A DNA stretch of 64,000 nt from Prorocentrum cordatum (lineage: Eukaryota; Sar; Dinophyceae; Prorocentrales; Prorocentraceae): the NCBI GenBank assembly GCA_963575745.1, contig CAUYUJ010016284.1, positions 1-64,000 on the forward strand, in the 5' to 3' direction. The notes under the pieces were generated by a model. That model did no database searches. It was given only the letters and a program-made list of their open reading frames with translations, and had not been told where the DNA came from. Below, one piece after another: positions 31,335 through 42,280 of this stretch. The first letter of the stretch is position 1; each line of letters starts with the position of its first letter. The position numbers and the translations under genes are program-made.

Positions 31335-34310
31335 AGAGAGCAGTGGAGACGAACAAAAAACAACCGAGAGCAGCAGAGAGCAGGAAAGGGGAGCGGACAA
31401 CAACAGAGAACAGCAGAGAGCAGCAGGAAAGAGCAGCAAAGAGCAGCAAAGAGCAGCTGAGACCAGCAGAGGGCAGCGGAGGGCAGCAGACACGAGCAAA
31501 CACCAGCAGAGAGCAGCGGAAAGTGGCAAAGACCAGCATAAAGCAGCTGAGAGCAGGAAAGGGCAGCAGACACCAGCAGACACCAGCAGGGAGCAGCAGA
31601 GAGCGGGAAAGAGCAGCAGACACCAACAGAGAGCATCGGATAGTGGCAGAGAGCAGCCGAGAGACGCAGCAGAGACCATCGGAGAAGCAGGGACCAGCCG
31701 AGACCAGCAGAGAGCAGCAGAGACGAACAAAAAGCAGCCGAGGGAAGCAGAGTCTGGCCGATACCAGCAAAGTGCCACAGACAGCAGCCGAGAGCAGCAG
31801 ACAGCAGCCGAGAGCAGCAGACACCAGCAGGGAGCAGCAGAGAGCAGGAAAGAGCAGCAGACAAGAGCAGAGAACAACAGAGACCAGCAGAGAGCAGCAG
31901 AGAGCAGGAAAGAGCAGCAGACATCAGCAGACACCAGCAGAGAGCAGCAGAGACCAGCAGAGAGCAGCAGAGAGCAGGAAAGAGCAGCAGACAGCAGCAG
32001 AGAGCAGTGAATAGTGGCAGAGAGCAGCGACATCGTGTCTTTTGTGGCAAATACCAGCAAGGACGAGCAAAGACCAGCAGAGATCAGCAGAGACCAGAGA
32101 CCAGCTGATACCAACAGCAGCAGGAGCAGCAGAGACCAGCAGAGACCAGCAGACACCAGCAGCGACATGCAGAGTCTGCAGAGAGCAGAGACAAGCAGAG
32201 ACCAGCAGACAGCAGCAGCGACCCGAAGAGACCAACAGCGACCAGCAAAGACCAGCAAAGACCAGCAAAGACCAGCAGAGATCAGCAGAGACCAGCAGAG
32301 ACCAGCTGATACCAACAGCAGCAGGAGCGGCAGAGAGCAGCAGAGACCAGCAGACACCAGCAGACACCAGCAGCGACATGCAGAGTCTGCAGAGAGCAGA
32401 GACAAGCATAGACCAGCAGACAGCAGCAGCGACCCGAAGAGACCAACAGCGACTGGCAGGGGGCAGCAGAGAGAAGCAGAGTCTGGCCGATACCAGCAAA
32501 GTGCCACAGACAGCAGCAGGAGCAGCAGACAGCAGCCGAGAGCAGCAGACACCAGCAGGGAGCAGCAGAGAGCAGGAAAGAGCAGCAGACAACAGTGGAG
32601 AACAGCAGAGAGCAGGAAAGAGCAGCAGACATCAGCAGACACCAGCAGACACCAGCAGAGAACAGAGACCAGCAGAGAGCAGCAGAGAGCAGCAGAGAGC
32701 AGCAGAGAGCAGCAGAGAGCAGCAGAGAGCAGGAAAGAGCAGCAGACAGCAGCAGAGAGCAGCGGATAGTGGCAGAGAGCAGCGGCATCGTGTTTATGTT
32801 GGCAAAGACCAGCAAAGACCAGCAAAGACCAGCAGAGAACAGCAGGGACCAGCAGAGAGCAGCAGAGAGCAGGAAAGAACAGCAGACATCAGCAGACACC
32901 AGCCGAGAGCAGCAGACACCAGCAGGGAGCAGCAGAGAGCAGGAAAGAGCAGCAGACAACAGGAGAGAACAGCAGAGAGCAGCAGAGAGCAGGAAAGAGC
33001 AGCAGAGCAGCAGAGAGAGAGCAGCAGACACCAGCACCAGCCGAGAGCAGCAGACAGCAGCCGAGAGCAGCAGACACCAGCAGGGAGCAGCAGAGAGCAG
33101 GAAAGAGCAGCAGACAACAGCAGAGAACAGCAGAGACCAGCAGAGAGCAGCAGAGAGCAGGAAAGAGCAGCAGACATCAGCAGACACCAGCAGAGAGCAG
33201 CAGAGACCAGCAGAGAGCAGCAGAGAGCAGGAAAGAGCAGCAGACAGCAGCAGAGAGCAGCGAATAGTGGCAAAGAGCAGCGACATCGTGTCTTTTGTGG
33301 CAAAGACCAGCAAAGACCAGCAAAGACCAGCAGGGATCAGCAGAGACCAGAGACCAGCTGATACCAACAGCAGCAGGAGCAGCAGAGACCAGCAGAGACC
33401 AGCAGACACCAGCAGCGACATGCAGAGTCTGCAGAGAGCAGAGACAAGCAGAGACCAGCAGACAGCAGCAGCGACCCGAAGAGACCAACAGCGACCAGCA
33501 AAGACCAGCAAAGACCAGCAAAGACCAGCAGAGATCAGCAGAGACCAGCAGAGACCAGCTGATACCAACAGCAGCAGGAGCAGCAGAGACCAGCAGAGAC
33601 AGCAGAGACCAGCAGACACCAGCAGCGACATGCAGAGTCTGCAGAGAGCAGAGACAAGCAGAGACCAGCAGACAGCAGCAGCGACCCGAAGAGACCAACA
33701 GCGACCGGCAGGGGTCAGCAGAGAGAAGCAGAGTCCGGCCGATACCAGCAAAGTGCCACAGACAGCAGCCGAGAGCAGCAGACAGCAGCCGAGAGCAGCA
33801 GACACCAGCAGGGAGCAGCAGAGAGCAGGAAAGAGCAGCAGACAACAGTGGAGAACAGCAGAGAGCAGGAAAGAGCAGCAGACATCAGCAGACACCAGCA
33901 GAGAGCAGCAGAGACCAGCAGAGAGCAGCAGAGAGCAGCAGAGAGCAGGAAAGAGCAACAGACAGCAGCAGAGAGCAGCGGATAGTGGCAGAGAGCAGCG
34001 GCATCGTGTTTATGTTGGCAAAGACCAGCAAAGACCAGCAGAGAACAGCAGGGACCAGCAGAGAGCAGCAGAGAGCAGGAAAGAACAGCAGACATCAGCA
34101 GACACCAGCCGAGAGCAGCAGACGCCAGCAGGGAGCAGCAGAGCAGGAAAGAGCAGCAGACAACAGGAGAGAACAGCAGAGAGCAGCAGAGAGCAGGAAA
34201 GAACAGCAGACACCCGCAGACACCAGCAGAGAGAAGCAGAGAGCAGGAAAGAGCAGCAGACACCAGCAGAGAGCAGCGGATAGTGGCAGAGAGCAGCGAT
34301 ATCGTTTTTT
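31335..34310. repeat. AGAGCAGCAG array with a higher-order period of about 1.2 kb
   Basis: About 3 kb of AGAGCAGCAG/AGACCAGCAG units. Landmark phrases recur: GACATCGTGTCT at 32029 and 33282 (1253 bp apart), and GCATCGTGTTTATG at 32785 and 34001 (1216 bp). ORFs up to 734 codons here are Gln/Arg/Ser or Leu/Ser/Cys readings of the repeat. Confidence 0.9.
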
Positions 34311-34399
34311 GGGGCTCGCAATAAGCATTGCGGCATGTGCCGACTGATTCAAGCAACCGCCCTTTCAGCGAACCCCGCCTTTACACATCATTTTGTTAC

Positions 34400-35339
34400 T
34401 CGGTTTCTCCTGAGGGCAACGCGAATCAGTAGAGAAACGTTTGAGACACCGACGGTTGGCCTGCGCGGGTGACACTCGTCGCCACGGCTGGGCGCAGCGC
34501 GAAATATTGGTGCCCCTCTGCCCTTGGAGGGGTCCAGGGACTGATTTGGAACCGATTTGGCAGCATCGGTGTCTCATTTATCTGCTTCAACACTAGATCC
34601 CACATGTGCCGCAGGATTCCGTCGAACGTCCCTTCAGCCAGCCAGGCTTTCCCACAGCATCTGGTTACTCAGCGTCTTCTGAGAGCAAAGCAGATCAGCC
34701 GAGAAATGTTTGAGACACCGACGGTTGGCCTGCGCGGGTGGCTCTCGTCGCCACGGCTAGGCGCAGCGCGAAAAATTGTCCTTCTCAACCCCTGGAGAGG
34801 TCCAGGGACGGACTTGGAACCGATTTGGCAGCATCGCGTCTCCACTATCTGCTGCAGTGCTAGATCCCGCGCGTGCCGCAGGATTCTGGCAAGCGTGTTT
34901 TTCAGCCAACCAGGCCTTCCCACAGCATCTCGTCTCTCAGCGCCACGCTGAAGGCACAGCAGCAGTTCAGCAGAGAAACGTTTGAGACACCGACGGTTGG
35001 CCTGCGCGGGTGACTCTCGTCGCCACGGTTGGGCGCAGCGCGAAAACATCGGCCTTCTCAGCCCCTGGAAAAAAAAGGGGCCCACGGACTGACTCGGAAC
35101 CGATTTTGCAACATCGGTGTCTCAATTCTCTGCTTCAGTACTAGATGCCACGTGTGCCGCGGGATTTTGGCAAACGCGCCTTCAGCCAACCAGGCCCCGC
35201 CACAGCATTTGGTTACCCAGCGCCGTGCTGACGGCGCAGCAGCAGATCAGCCGAGAAACGTTTGAGACACCGACGGTTGGCCTGCGCGGGTGACACTCGT
35301 CGCCACGGCTGGGCGCAGCGCGAAAAACAAGTGCTTTTT

Positions 35340-35381
<42 letters not shown>

Positions 35382-35560
35382 TTTTCTCCTCACCCCCTGG
35401 ATGGGGTCCACGGACAGACTTGGAACCGATTTGGCAGCATCGGTGTCTCCATTGTCTGCTTCGGTGCTAGATCCCACATGCGCCGCAGGATTCTGGCAAA
35501 CGTGCCTTTCAGCCAACCAGGCCTTCCCGCGGCATCTCGTTACTCAGCTTCTCGTTCCCT
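34400..35560. repeat. Satellite of about 269-280 bp, four to five units
   Basis: GTTTGAGACACCGACGG recurs at 34439, 34708, 34980 and 35260. Units share CGCCACGGYTGGGCGCAGCG, GGAACCGATTTKGCARCATC and GCCAACCAGGC. A (TA)n run (35343-35379) lies in the last unit. Confidence 0.85.
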
Positions 35561-35727
35561 CGTCGTCCTCCTCGTCCTCGCCCTTCCTAATTATCAAAAA
35601 ACCCACCTCGGCCCTCTTCCTCTGTCCCCTGGCACTCGCGTCAGCCGTTCTTGTTGTCAGCGCTGCTCGACTCAGGCTGCCGCTCGCCTCAGCCGCTCCT
35701 CGCTCGCCTCAGCCGCCGCGCGCCGCC

Positions 35728-36637
35728 ATGGCTGAGACGGTCAAGCAGCAGTGCAAGTGGGCCGAAGAGCGTTTTCGCGAAGGCGCCAAAAAAAGCGACG
35801 CGGCGAGGATCCTGCGGGGCCAATTCGACGACCTCTACTCGGCCAACGACGCGCTCGGGATCGAGGCGTTTTTGATAAAGTATGGCATAACCAAGGGCAC
35901 CAGGCTCCAGAAGAGCGACTGGGATGCCATGACCTCCGAAGACATTGCGCCCCAGGAGGCGGCAGCGGTGACATTTGCCAACGGACAGGAGGACAGCGAG
36001 GGGCGCAGCCGATAATGAAAGGCATGGCGCGCCGATGGGTTCCTCTGGGTCATTCTTCGGCGCGTGCACACTGGGGCGCATACGTGCGCATCCTGTGGGT
36101 TGCGTTCCGGCGTGTGTCCATTGGGACGCATTCGCGCGTCTCCTCTGGCTCGTGCTGCGACCGGCGTCCAGCGGGGTGCATTCGTGCGATTCTTGTGGGT
36201 GGGGCGTCGGTGCGCGCCCGTCGGCCTGCCTTGTCTTTCTCTCGCATCGGCTGCGGCCCCTCGTGAAGGAGGCGGCTTGGCGGCGCCAAAAATATTTTGA
36301 GCTCCAGAAAGAGCTGGACAAGAAGGAAGCCCAGTGGAGGGCCGAGGACAAAGACGCCGCTGTGTCCGAAGCGGTGATGCAGAAAGAGTTAGATATGAAA
36401 ACTACTCTCCTTGAGGAGGCAAAAGCCAAGCTCCAGGAGCTCCAGGATCTCCAGGTGAGGTGGGACGCCGCCGTCGGTCGGCGGGATTCTAGCGTGGCGG
36501 CCCTCCACGCCGCCATCGAGGAACACGAGCGGGAGGCGCGCGAAGCCGCCGAGGCGAGGAAAGAATTCTTGGAGAAGAAGCGGAAGGAGCGGGAGGAGTG
36601 GAACCAGGGGTGGAGGAACAATAGGCAGAAGAAGTGA
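35728..36637 (+). CDS. Coiled-coil hypothetical protein, two exons with an introner-like intron
   Basis: ATG at 35728 in GCCGCCATGG. Exon 1 encodes MAETVKQQCKWAEERFREGA and SANDALGIEAFLIKYGITKG; exon 2 encodes EAAWRRQKYFELQKELDKKE and a long Glu/Lys/Ala helix ending GWRNNRQKK then TGA. Removing 280 bp (35989-36268, or any placement within the 6 bp repeat) joins the two frames and gives 209 residues. AGGAGG sits at both junctions (35987-35992, 36267-36272), so the intron would be GA-AG in type. The C-terminal two thirds looks like coiled coil. No family recognised; cytosolic or nuclear location is only a guess from the lack of membrane segments. Confidence 0.65.
35989..36268 (+). mobile_element. 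Introner-like intron with terminal inverted repeats and 6 bp direct repeats
   Basis: Inside the AGGAGG direct repeats are inverted repeats 35997-36013 and 36246-36263 (17 and 18 nt; one extra G). Length 280 bp equals the frame difference between exons. The interior holds three degenerate ~58 bp repeats (GGTGCATTCGTGCG-like). Confidence 0.65.
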
Positions 36638-36639
36638 GT

Positions 36640-37340
36640 CGCCCAGGGGTGGCCCCGACGGCATATGGCCCAGCGCCGCTGTCCAGCCGCGCGGCCTCGG
36701 CGGGGAGATCCCCATCCTTCCCTCTCTCCCTCCGTCTCTCTCTGTCTCCCTCTCTCCTCTTTCCCTGCCGCGTCGTCATTCCTCGTTCTCCGCTGCCGCC
36801 GCGGGCGGGCGCAGCGGCCGGCCGGGGCCGGCAAAACCGCCGGTGCTCGGATTTGCGCCCCGTGCGCCTGCAGATCCCCTCCTTCCTTCCTTCCCGCCGT
36901 CTCTCTCCCTGTCTCCTGTCTCCCTGCCGTCTCGTCGCCCGCCCCTCGTTTTTGCGATTGCCGCCGCGGGCGAGCGCGGCGGCCGGCTGCGGCCGGCGAA
37001 ACCGCCAGCGCTCGGATGCGCGCCCTGCGCCTGCGAGAGAGAGAGAGAGGAGATCCCCTCCTTCCTTCCTTCCGTCCGTCCGTCCGTCCTTTCCTTCCTT
37101 CCTTCCTCTCTCTTCTTTTTTTGGCCCCTCAGGGAAATCGACTTTACGGTTCCCGTCGTCGTCGTCGTCGTCGCCTTGGTCGCCGCCGCCGTCGCCGTCG
37201 TCGCCGCCGTCGTTCATCGCGTCCAGGATCAAAGTTTTTGCTGGTTTCGGCCCCCCCGGGGCTTCAGGGGCCGCCCAGAAGCTCCCAGGGCCCTGCGAGG
37301 ATGTCCGAGGGCCTCCCGCATGTTTCGGTAGTGTTTGAAG
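36640..37340. repeat. CT-rich tandem duplication (about 170 bp units)
   Basis: Two units starting near 36715 and 36885 share CTCTCTCCCT tracts, TGCCGCCGCGGGCG, GCCGGCRAAACCGCC and GTGCTCGGAT-like words. Then TTCC repeats and GTCGTC repeats to 37220. No gene seen. Confidence 0.55.
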
Positions 37341-37429
37341 AATTTGTTCTTGGTGAGCGAAGGGCGGTGTCCTCTTCCGTCGTCGCCCTGCTCTTGTCCT
37401 TCGCATTCCTCGTCCGAGTCTCGGACGCC

Positions 37430-37750
37430 CAGCGAGCCGAGTCGGGTCGGCCCGGGGAAGAGAGGAAGGGGGAGGAGGAGGGAGGGAGGAGAAGGAGGAG
37501 GAGAAAAGGAGGAGGAGGTGAGGGGGAGGGGGACGAGGAGGAGGAGGAGGAGGAGGGGGAGGAGGAGGAGGAGGAGGAAGAGGGGGAGGAGGAGGACGAC
37601 GAAAAGGCGGAGGGACAGGGGGAAAACGCTCCCGGTTTGGCCGGCCCTCCCGCCTGCCTGGATCGGCTGGCGAAGGGGAGAAATGGCGGACGAAGAGGAG
37701 GAGGAGGAGGAGGGGGAGGAGGAGGAGGAGGAGGAGGAGGAGCGTTTCGC
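37430..37750. repeat. GGA microsatellite tract
   Basis: GAGGAGGAGG runs; ORFs are poly-Glu or poly-Gly readings. Confidence 0.8.
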
Positions 37751-37751
37751 G

Positions 37752-39198
37752 TTGGACACCCTCGGAATGGAGGCCAGGGAAGCCTTGAATAGAAGTGAGC
37801 TGGCCCGTTTTCTCCGCGTTCAAAGATGCGGTTCTCGAAGTGCTCGGGCCGGTTTCGCTTGAAACGTCCTCGGAGGTGAAGGCTCCGAAATGCATTGGTT
37901 TGAGATGCGCCTGCCCGTTTCGCTTGGGACATTCGCGCATGTCGTCTCCCAAGTGCGGTTCTCGAAGTGGCATGGCCCTCCGCGCGCGAGACATCCTCGG
38001 AATTCCTGGCTTCGCTATGGAAGCCACTTTCGCCTGAAACATACGCTTACGGTCACGATGGCCCCGGCGCCAACGCCCGCGCCAGCACCGTCGCCAGCTC
38101 CGACGCCAGCACACACGCTAGCGCCAACGCTGCCGCCAGCGCCCACACCAGCACCGACGCGCGCGCCTACGCCAGCACCGACGCCAATTCTGACAGACAT
38201 TTGCGCAAATCTGGGTTCCGAGATTCCCTGGGCTCAGGTGGTCAGGCCACTTTGGGTTGAGACATCCTTGCAACTCTGGGCTCCGAGATTCCCTGGGCTC
38301 AGATGGTCAGGCCACTTTCGCCTGAGACATCCTCGCAACTCTGACGTCGGAGATGCGCTGCCCCATGGTGGTCCAGCCACTATCGCATGACACATCCTCG
38401 CAACTGGGGCTTTGGGACGTGTGGAGCTCGGGTGGTATCCTCCCTTCTCCGCGCTGCGTTGTTGGGGGGAATATTTTCGCCTGAGACATCCTCGCAACTC
38501 TGGGCCCCGAGATGTGTTGAGTTCGGGTGGTCAGGCCACTTTCGCCTGAGAGATCCTCGCAACCCGACCTCGGAGATGCGCGGCCTCATGGTGGTCCAGC
38601 CACTTCCGCGTGAGACATCCTCGCAACTCTGGGTTCCGATATGCCCTGAGCTCTGGTGGTCAGGCCATTTTTTCTGGGACATCCTCGCAACTCTGACCTC
38701 TTATCTGGCCTCCTCCCCGTGTGCCCCTCCCTTCCTCTCCGAATCTTCGCCTCTGCGGCATGTGCGGGCATGTGTGTTTATAGTTTCGGAGTTTGTCCAG
38801 GCTGTGCATCCGACTGTGCGTCGGACTGTGTGGCATGTGCGCGCATGTGCGGTCATGTTGTTGAGGCTCTTGCAGTGTTGCATTGGCATGCGCATGCGAC
38901 TGCGCCGCATGTGCGCGCATGTGCGGCCCCTTCCGGGGTTCAAAACGAATGCGATCACCATAGAAGTGAACACGATTGAAGTGAGCCCGGTGACGGCGGC
39001 GAAACGTTGGACATCCTCGGAATTGAGGCCAGGGAAGCCTTGAATTGAAGTGAGCTGGCCCGTTTTCTCTGCGTTCAAAGATGCGGTACTCGAAGTGTTC
39101 GGGCCGGTTTCGCTTGAAACTTTTATGGAGGTGAAGGCTCCGAAATACCTTGGTTTGAGATGCGCTTGCCCGTTTCGCTTGGGACATCCGCGCATGTC
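37752..39198. repeat. GAGACATCCTCGCAA array flanked by about 187 bp direct repeats
   Basis: 37752-37940 and 39008-39198 are near-identical (GCCAGGGAAGCCTTGAAT ... TTTCGCTTGGGACAT). Between them are about seven units of roughly 65-75 bp with CGCCTGAGACATCCTCGCAA, and a (GCCAGCACC)n tract at 38060-38195. The core word is the reverse complement of GAGGATGTCTCAGGCG in the 152 bp arrays. Confidence 0.8.
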
Positions 39199-39284
39199 GT
39201 TCAGGAGCTGGCCGGGGGGTCGTTCAGGAGTCTTGGGGCAGCTTCTGCCGTTGGAGCGCTTCTTCCTTGGCCCCTTGGTCTCTT

Positions 39285-39550
39285 CAGTGGGTCTCTCCGT
39301 GGTCCGTTCTTGGTCCCTCCGTGGTTCTGTTTTGCTCCCCTCTCGGCCCCTTCTTGGCCCTGTCATGGCCCCTCCCTCCGTGGTCTCTCGAATGTCCCTC
39401 CTTGGTCCCTCGGTGGTCCCTTCGTGGTCCTTCTTGGTCCCTCCCTGTGGTCCTTTGCGTGGTCCCTCCGTGTTCCCTCCGTGATCTTTCCGTTGTCCTT
39501 TCTTGGTCCTTGCGTGGTCCTTTCGTGGTACTTCCCTGTGGTCCCTCGCG
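39285..39550. repeat. GGTCCCTCCGTGGTCC minisatellite
   Basis: Degenerate 10-12 bp units of GGTCCCTCCGT. Confidence 0.75.
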
Positions 39551-40330
39551 GGCTCCAACGACGAGCGATGGTGATGACCACGACGACATCCAGAAAATTG
39601 TGGAGACCCCAGCAGGAGGCCCCAGACCACTTCGGGGCCACCAGGCGACGATGAATATGGTCTTGGAGCTTATGACGAGCACGTTGGTAGCCATCTTGGA
39701 TGAACGTGCTGAAAGTGGGTCCACATTGAAGGCTCCGTAGGGCAATGCGGAGTCCAACGAGGGTAGGCGGAATCACATCGGGGCCGTTTTCGGAGATTTT
39801 GGACACCCCAGCCTTTTCAGGAACCACCGGCAGGTTCTTGAGGAGGGTGCCAGGGGAGAAATTAACGGTAAATCAGTCTCCCACTTGGACGGACGAAGGA
39901 TTGGAAGAGCTGATCCCCAAAGCCACCCACGGCCAATCGGAAAGCCACGCTCTTGGTCAGGAGTCCTGCCCTTGGCCAGCCCGTCCGTCGCCCTTCCAGC
40001 AACAACGAACTCCAGACTTCTCGACCCCGTAGCTAGCATCCACTTCGCGCCGTTGATCGTTTTTGGTTTTTGCGCGAGCCTTGTCAAACGCAACCGGCAT
40101 CCAATGTCTTCTGCAATCTCTGCCAACAGTTGGGGGGATGCCCCAGTCGCCTAGGCATCTTGATTACAGCCCCCCTCTGGCGCACTGATGTGATGCACTT
40201 CGTGGGCCCGTCGCCGTTTTGGCTCCGACAGCGCGCCCCCAATGGTGTCGCCGTAACAGTGACCCGTCGGAGACCACCTCAAGAACGCTAGCTAGCGCTC
40301 GGTTTCCCGAGCCCAGACGAACCAGTGCGC
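39551..40330. other. No gene recognised
   Basis: Unique-looking DNA between the minisatellite and the KDZ-like gene; ORFs of up to 157 codons overlap on both strands without clear coding character. It may hold the 5' end of the element at 40331. Confidence 0.35.
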
Positions 40331-41990
40331 ATGGCGGCAGAACGTTTGCACAGCGCTCTCAAAGATTTGGGGGTGCCGGACATCGCTGCCGCGGGGTTGC
40401 TCCAACAAGCACAGCGCATTGCTGGCGGGAGCTGTGGTGCCCTGTCCCATCCGAACCGGAGCTGCCCACACTGTAAAGGGCCCATGCGCCCGCAGGAGCG
40501 GGAGGCTGTGACAGCAAGTGTGCTTAGTGTAGGTGGATGGGAATCGCGGCGCCACGTGCCGTTGAGATGCGAGAGGCGCGGGTGCGCGCGAAAGCGCGTG
40601 TGGTATAATTACATTTCAGAGTCTACGAACAACCATGCGTGGCATTGGAGTGGGCACGATCGGCTGGAATATTTTTTCCTTGCCAACACCTGGGGCGTGT
40701 CTGCCCAGTGGCTGCGGCAATTCACGCAACGCTTAGCCTTCCAGCGCGCGTCTTTTGACAGCGAGGCCAAGGTTTACGGGGAGGCAGCTCGTCGAGCAGG
40801 GCTCGCAGAGGTGGTCCCGTTCAGAGCAGATTTGAAGTTGCAGAGGGCCTGGATCGCGCGGCGCGTTATGGCCCGTATGTTCGAGCACGGGAACGGCCCG
40901 GGGGAGCTGAATTTGTTGAAGACGTCGCCGGACTTGATAAAAACCATTTGGTCATGGTACCCAGAGCACATGTTCAGCCGACGAGTGCAGGGGCTCACGG
41001 ACAGCGGGCGCTCCATCAACACGATCGTCATAGATGGGAATGCGAAACTGGCCCGCCGGATCTGCGGGCGAGCTGTTGCCGAACTGATGTACTCCCCCTC
41101 CTTGGAGAGGTACACTGCCACGCAGTGCTCTTGCAAACCGAGATTCAAGCTGAAGCGTTGCAGCAAGCACTTGGCTCGCGCCCTGACTGAGGATGACGGC
41201 CCGCCGCAAAGTGAAATCACTGTTTCGCACAAGCGCCGGCGCGTGCTGGAGACGGCCCCCAGGGCTGAACCGCACGACGTGTGCCTCGTGGCGCGGGACC
41301 AGAAAGATATCCCAGGAGCGCCGAGGCGCTGGGCCGCCGCGTGCCAGGTCACCCAGGGCCAACTGCAAGAGTACTGGGGCAATGCTGGGCACCAGGCGTA
41401 CATCCCGTCGATGTCACCCGACGCGGATTTGCAGTCCGCGTCGTGCAGGACCCACAAAGAGGCGCAACTGGGCAGGGCCAGCCGCGGTTCGACCCCGAGC
41501 CAGTTCAGCAGAAAATGCGGCTGGCTTTACGCCTGCACTCCAGAAGGCTACATCGTGCATCTGAAGGAGTACGTGGGCGCAGAGAGTCTGCAGAGACGAC
41601 GTTGTCCGCCACGACGATGCTTGCCATTTGCGGCGGTACGCTTCGAAGCGCGAGGGCGACGGCGCCTTCGCGCGCAGGCTCGCGTACCCCAACATCAAGT
41701 ACATCACCGACGGACTGCGCGACAGAAACCACGTGGACCCCTGGTGCCTAGCAAATTGTTCACCTAAGGCAGACTGCAACAAGGAGCTCGTGAAGAACAT
41801 CAATAGCCAGATCTGCGAGCAGCTGTTCTCGTCTCTGGGGCGCCACAAATATTCTGTACGCCGCATGGGGCAGTTTACCTCGGCCTTCTTGCTAACGGAA
41901 CTGGCCGAAGTGAAAAATGAGGCCTGGCTGGCCGAGCAGGCGCGCGCGGCCCGCGCGGCCGCGAGTGCGGGGCAGCCGCGGAGCGAGTGA
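40331..41990 (+). pseudogene. KDZ-like (Kyakuja-Dileera-Zisupton) DDE transposase, frameshifted
   Basis: ATG at 40331. N-terminal Cys pairs CPHCKGPM and CERRGCARKR suggest a zinc-binding domain. First catalytic Asp is in INTIVIDGNAKLARR (about residue 235), followed by a Cys cluster CSCKPRFKLKRC. The frame shifts near 41590-41610, apparently with loss of some residues; in the new frame come HDDACHLRRYA (second Asp) and NSQICEQLFSSLGRHKYSV (Glu). The DGN, DxAC and E positions and order fit the KDZ superfamily as I know it. TGA at 41988-41990. It would cut and paste its own element; I did not find terminal repeats. The frameshift makes this copy probably inactive unless it is an assembly error. 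Confidence 0.55.
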
Positions 41991-42280
41991 GCGAGGCCGC
42001 CCGGGCCCGCGCGCCGATTGCCAGCTGCTTAGGCACCGCGCCCGCCATGTCCGGAGCGTTGCACGGTTGGGCCAGGTGCATGCATACGTTGCACAGAGAG
42101 AATGGAGAACGGTGTGGGCGGGAAGGAAAATGACCAGGCGCGGTCGGGGCAGCCGAGGGGAATGACAATTGCCCGAGCAGAACCCGCGCGAGCGCACTCC
42201 TAGGGGCCCACCACCTGGTCCTCGCAGACAGTTGGCTCGAGTGGGATACCGACTGGGCCCCGACGCGCGGCGGGGGGGCG

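Noticed and set aside
30621-34347. Very long ORFs (up to 734 codons) over the AGAGCAGCAG array
   Set aside because: Several frames on both strands are open because the repeat contains no stop codon. Gln/Arg/Ser and Leu/Cys/Ser readings show no domain.
40774-41457. 227-codon minus-strand ORF over the KDZ-like gene
   Set aside because: Shadow of the plus-strand reading frame, which carries the catalytic motifs and Cys pairs.
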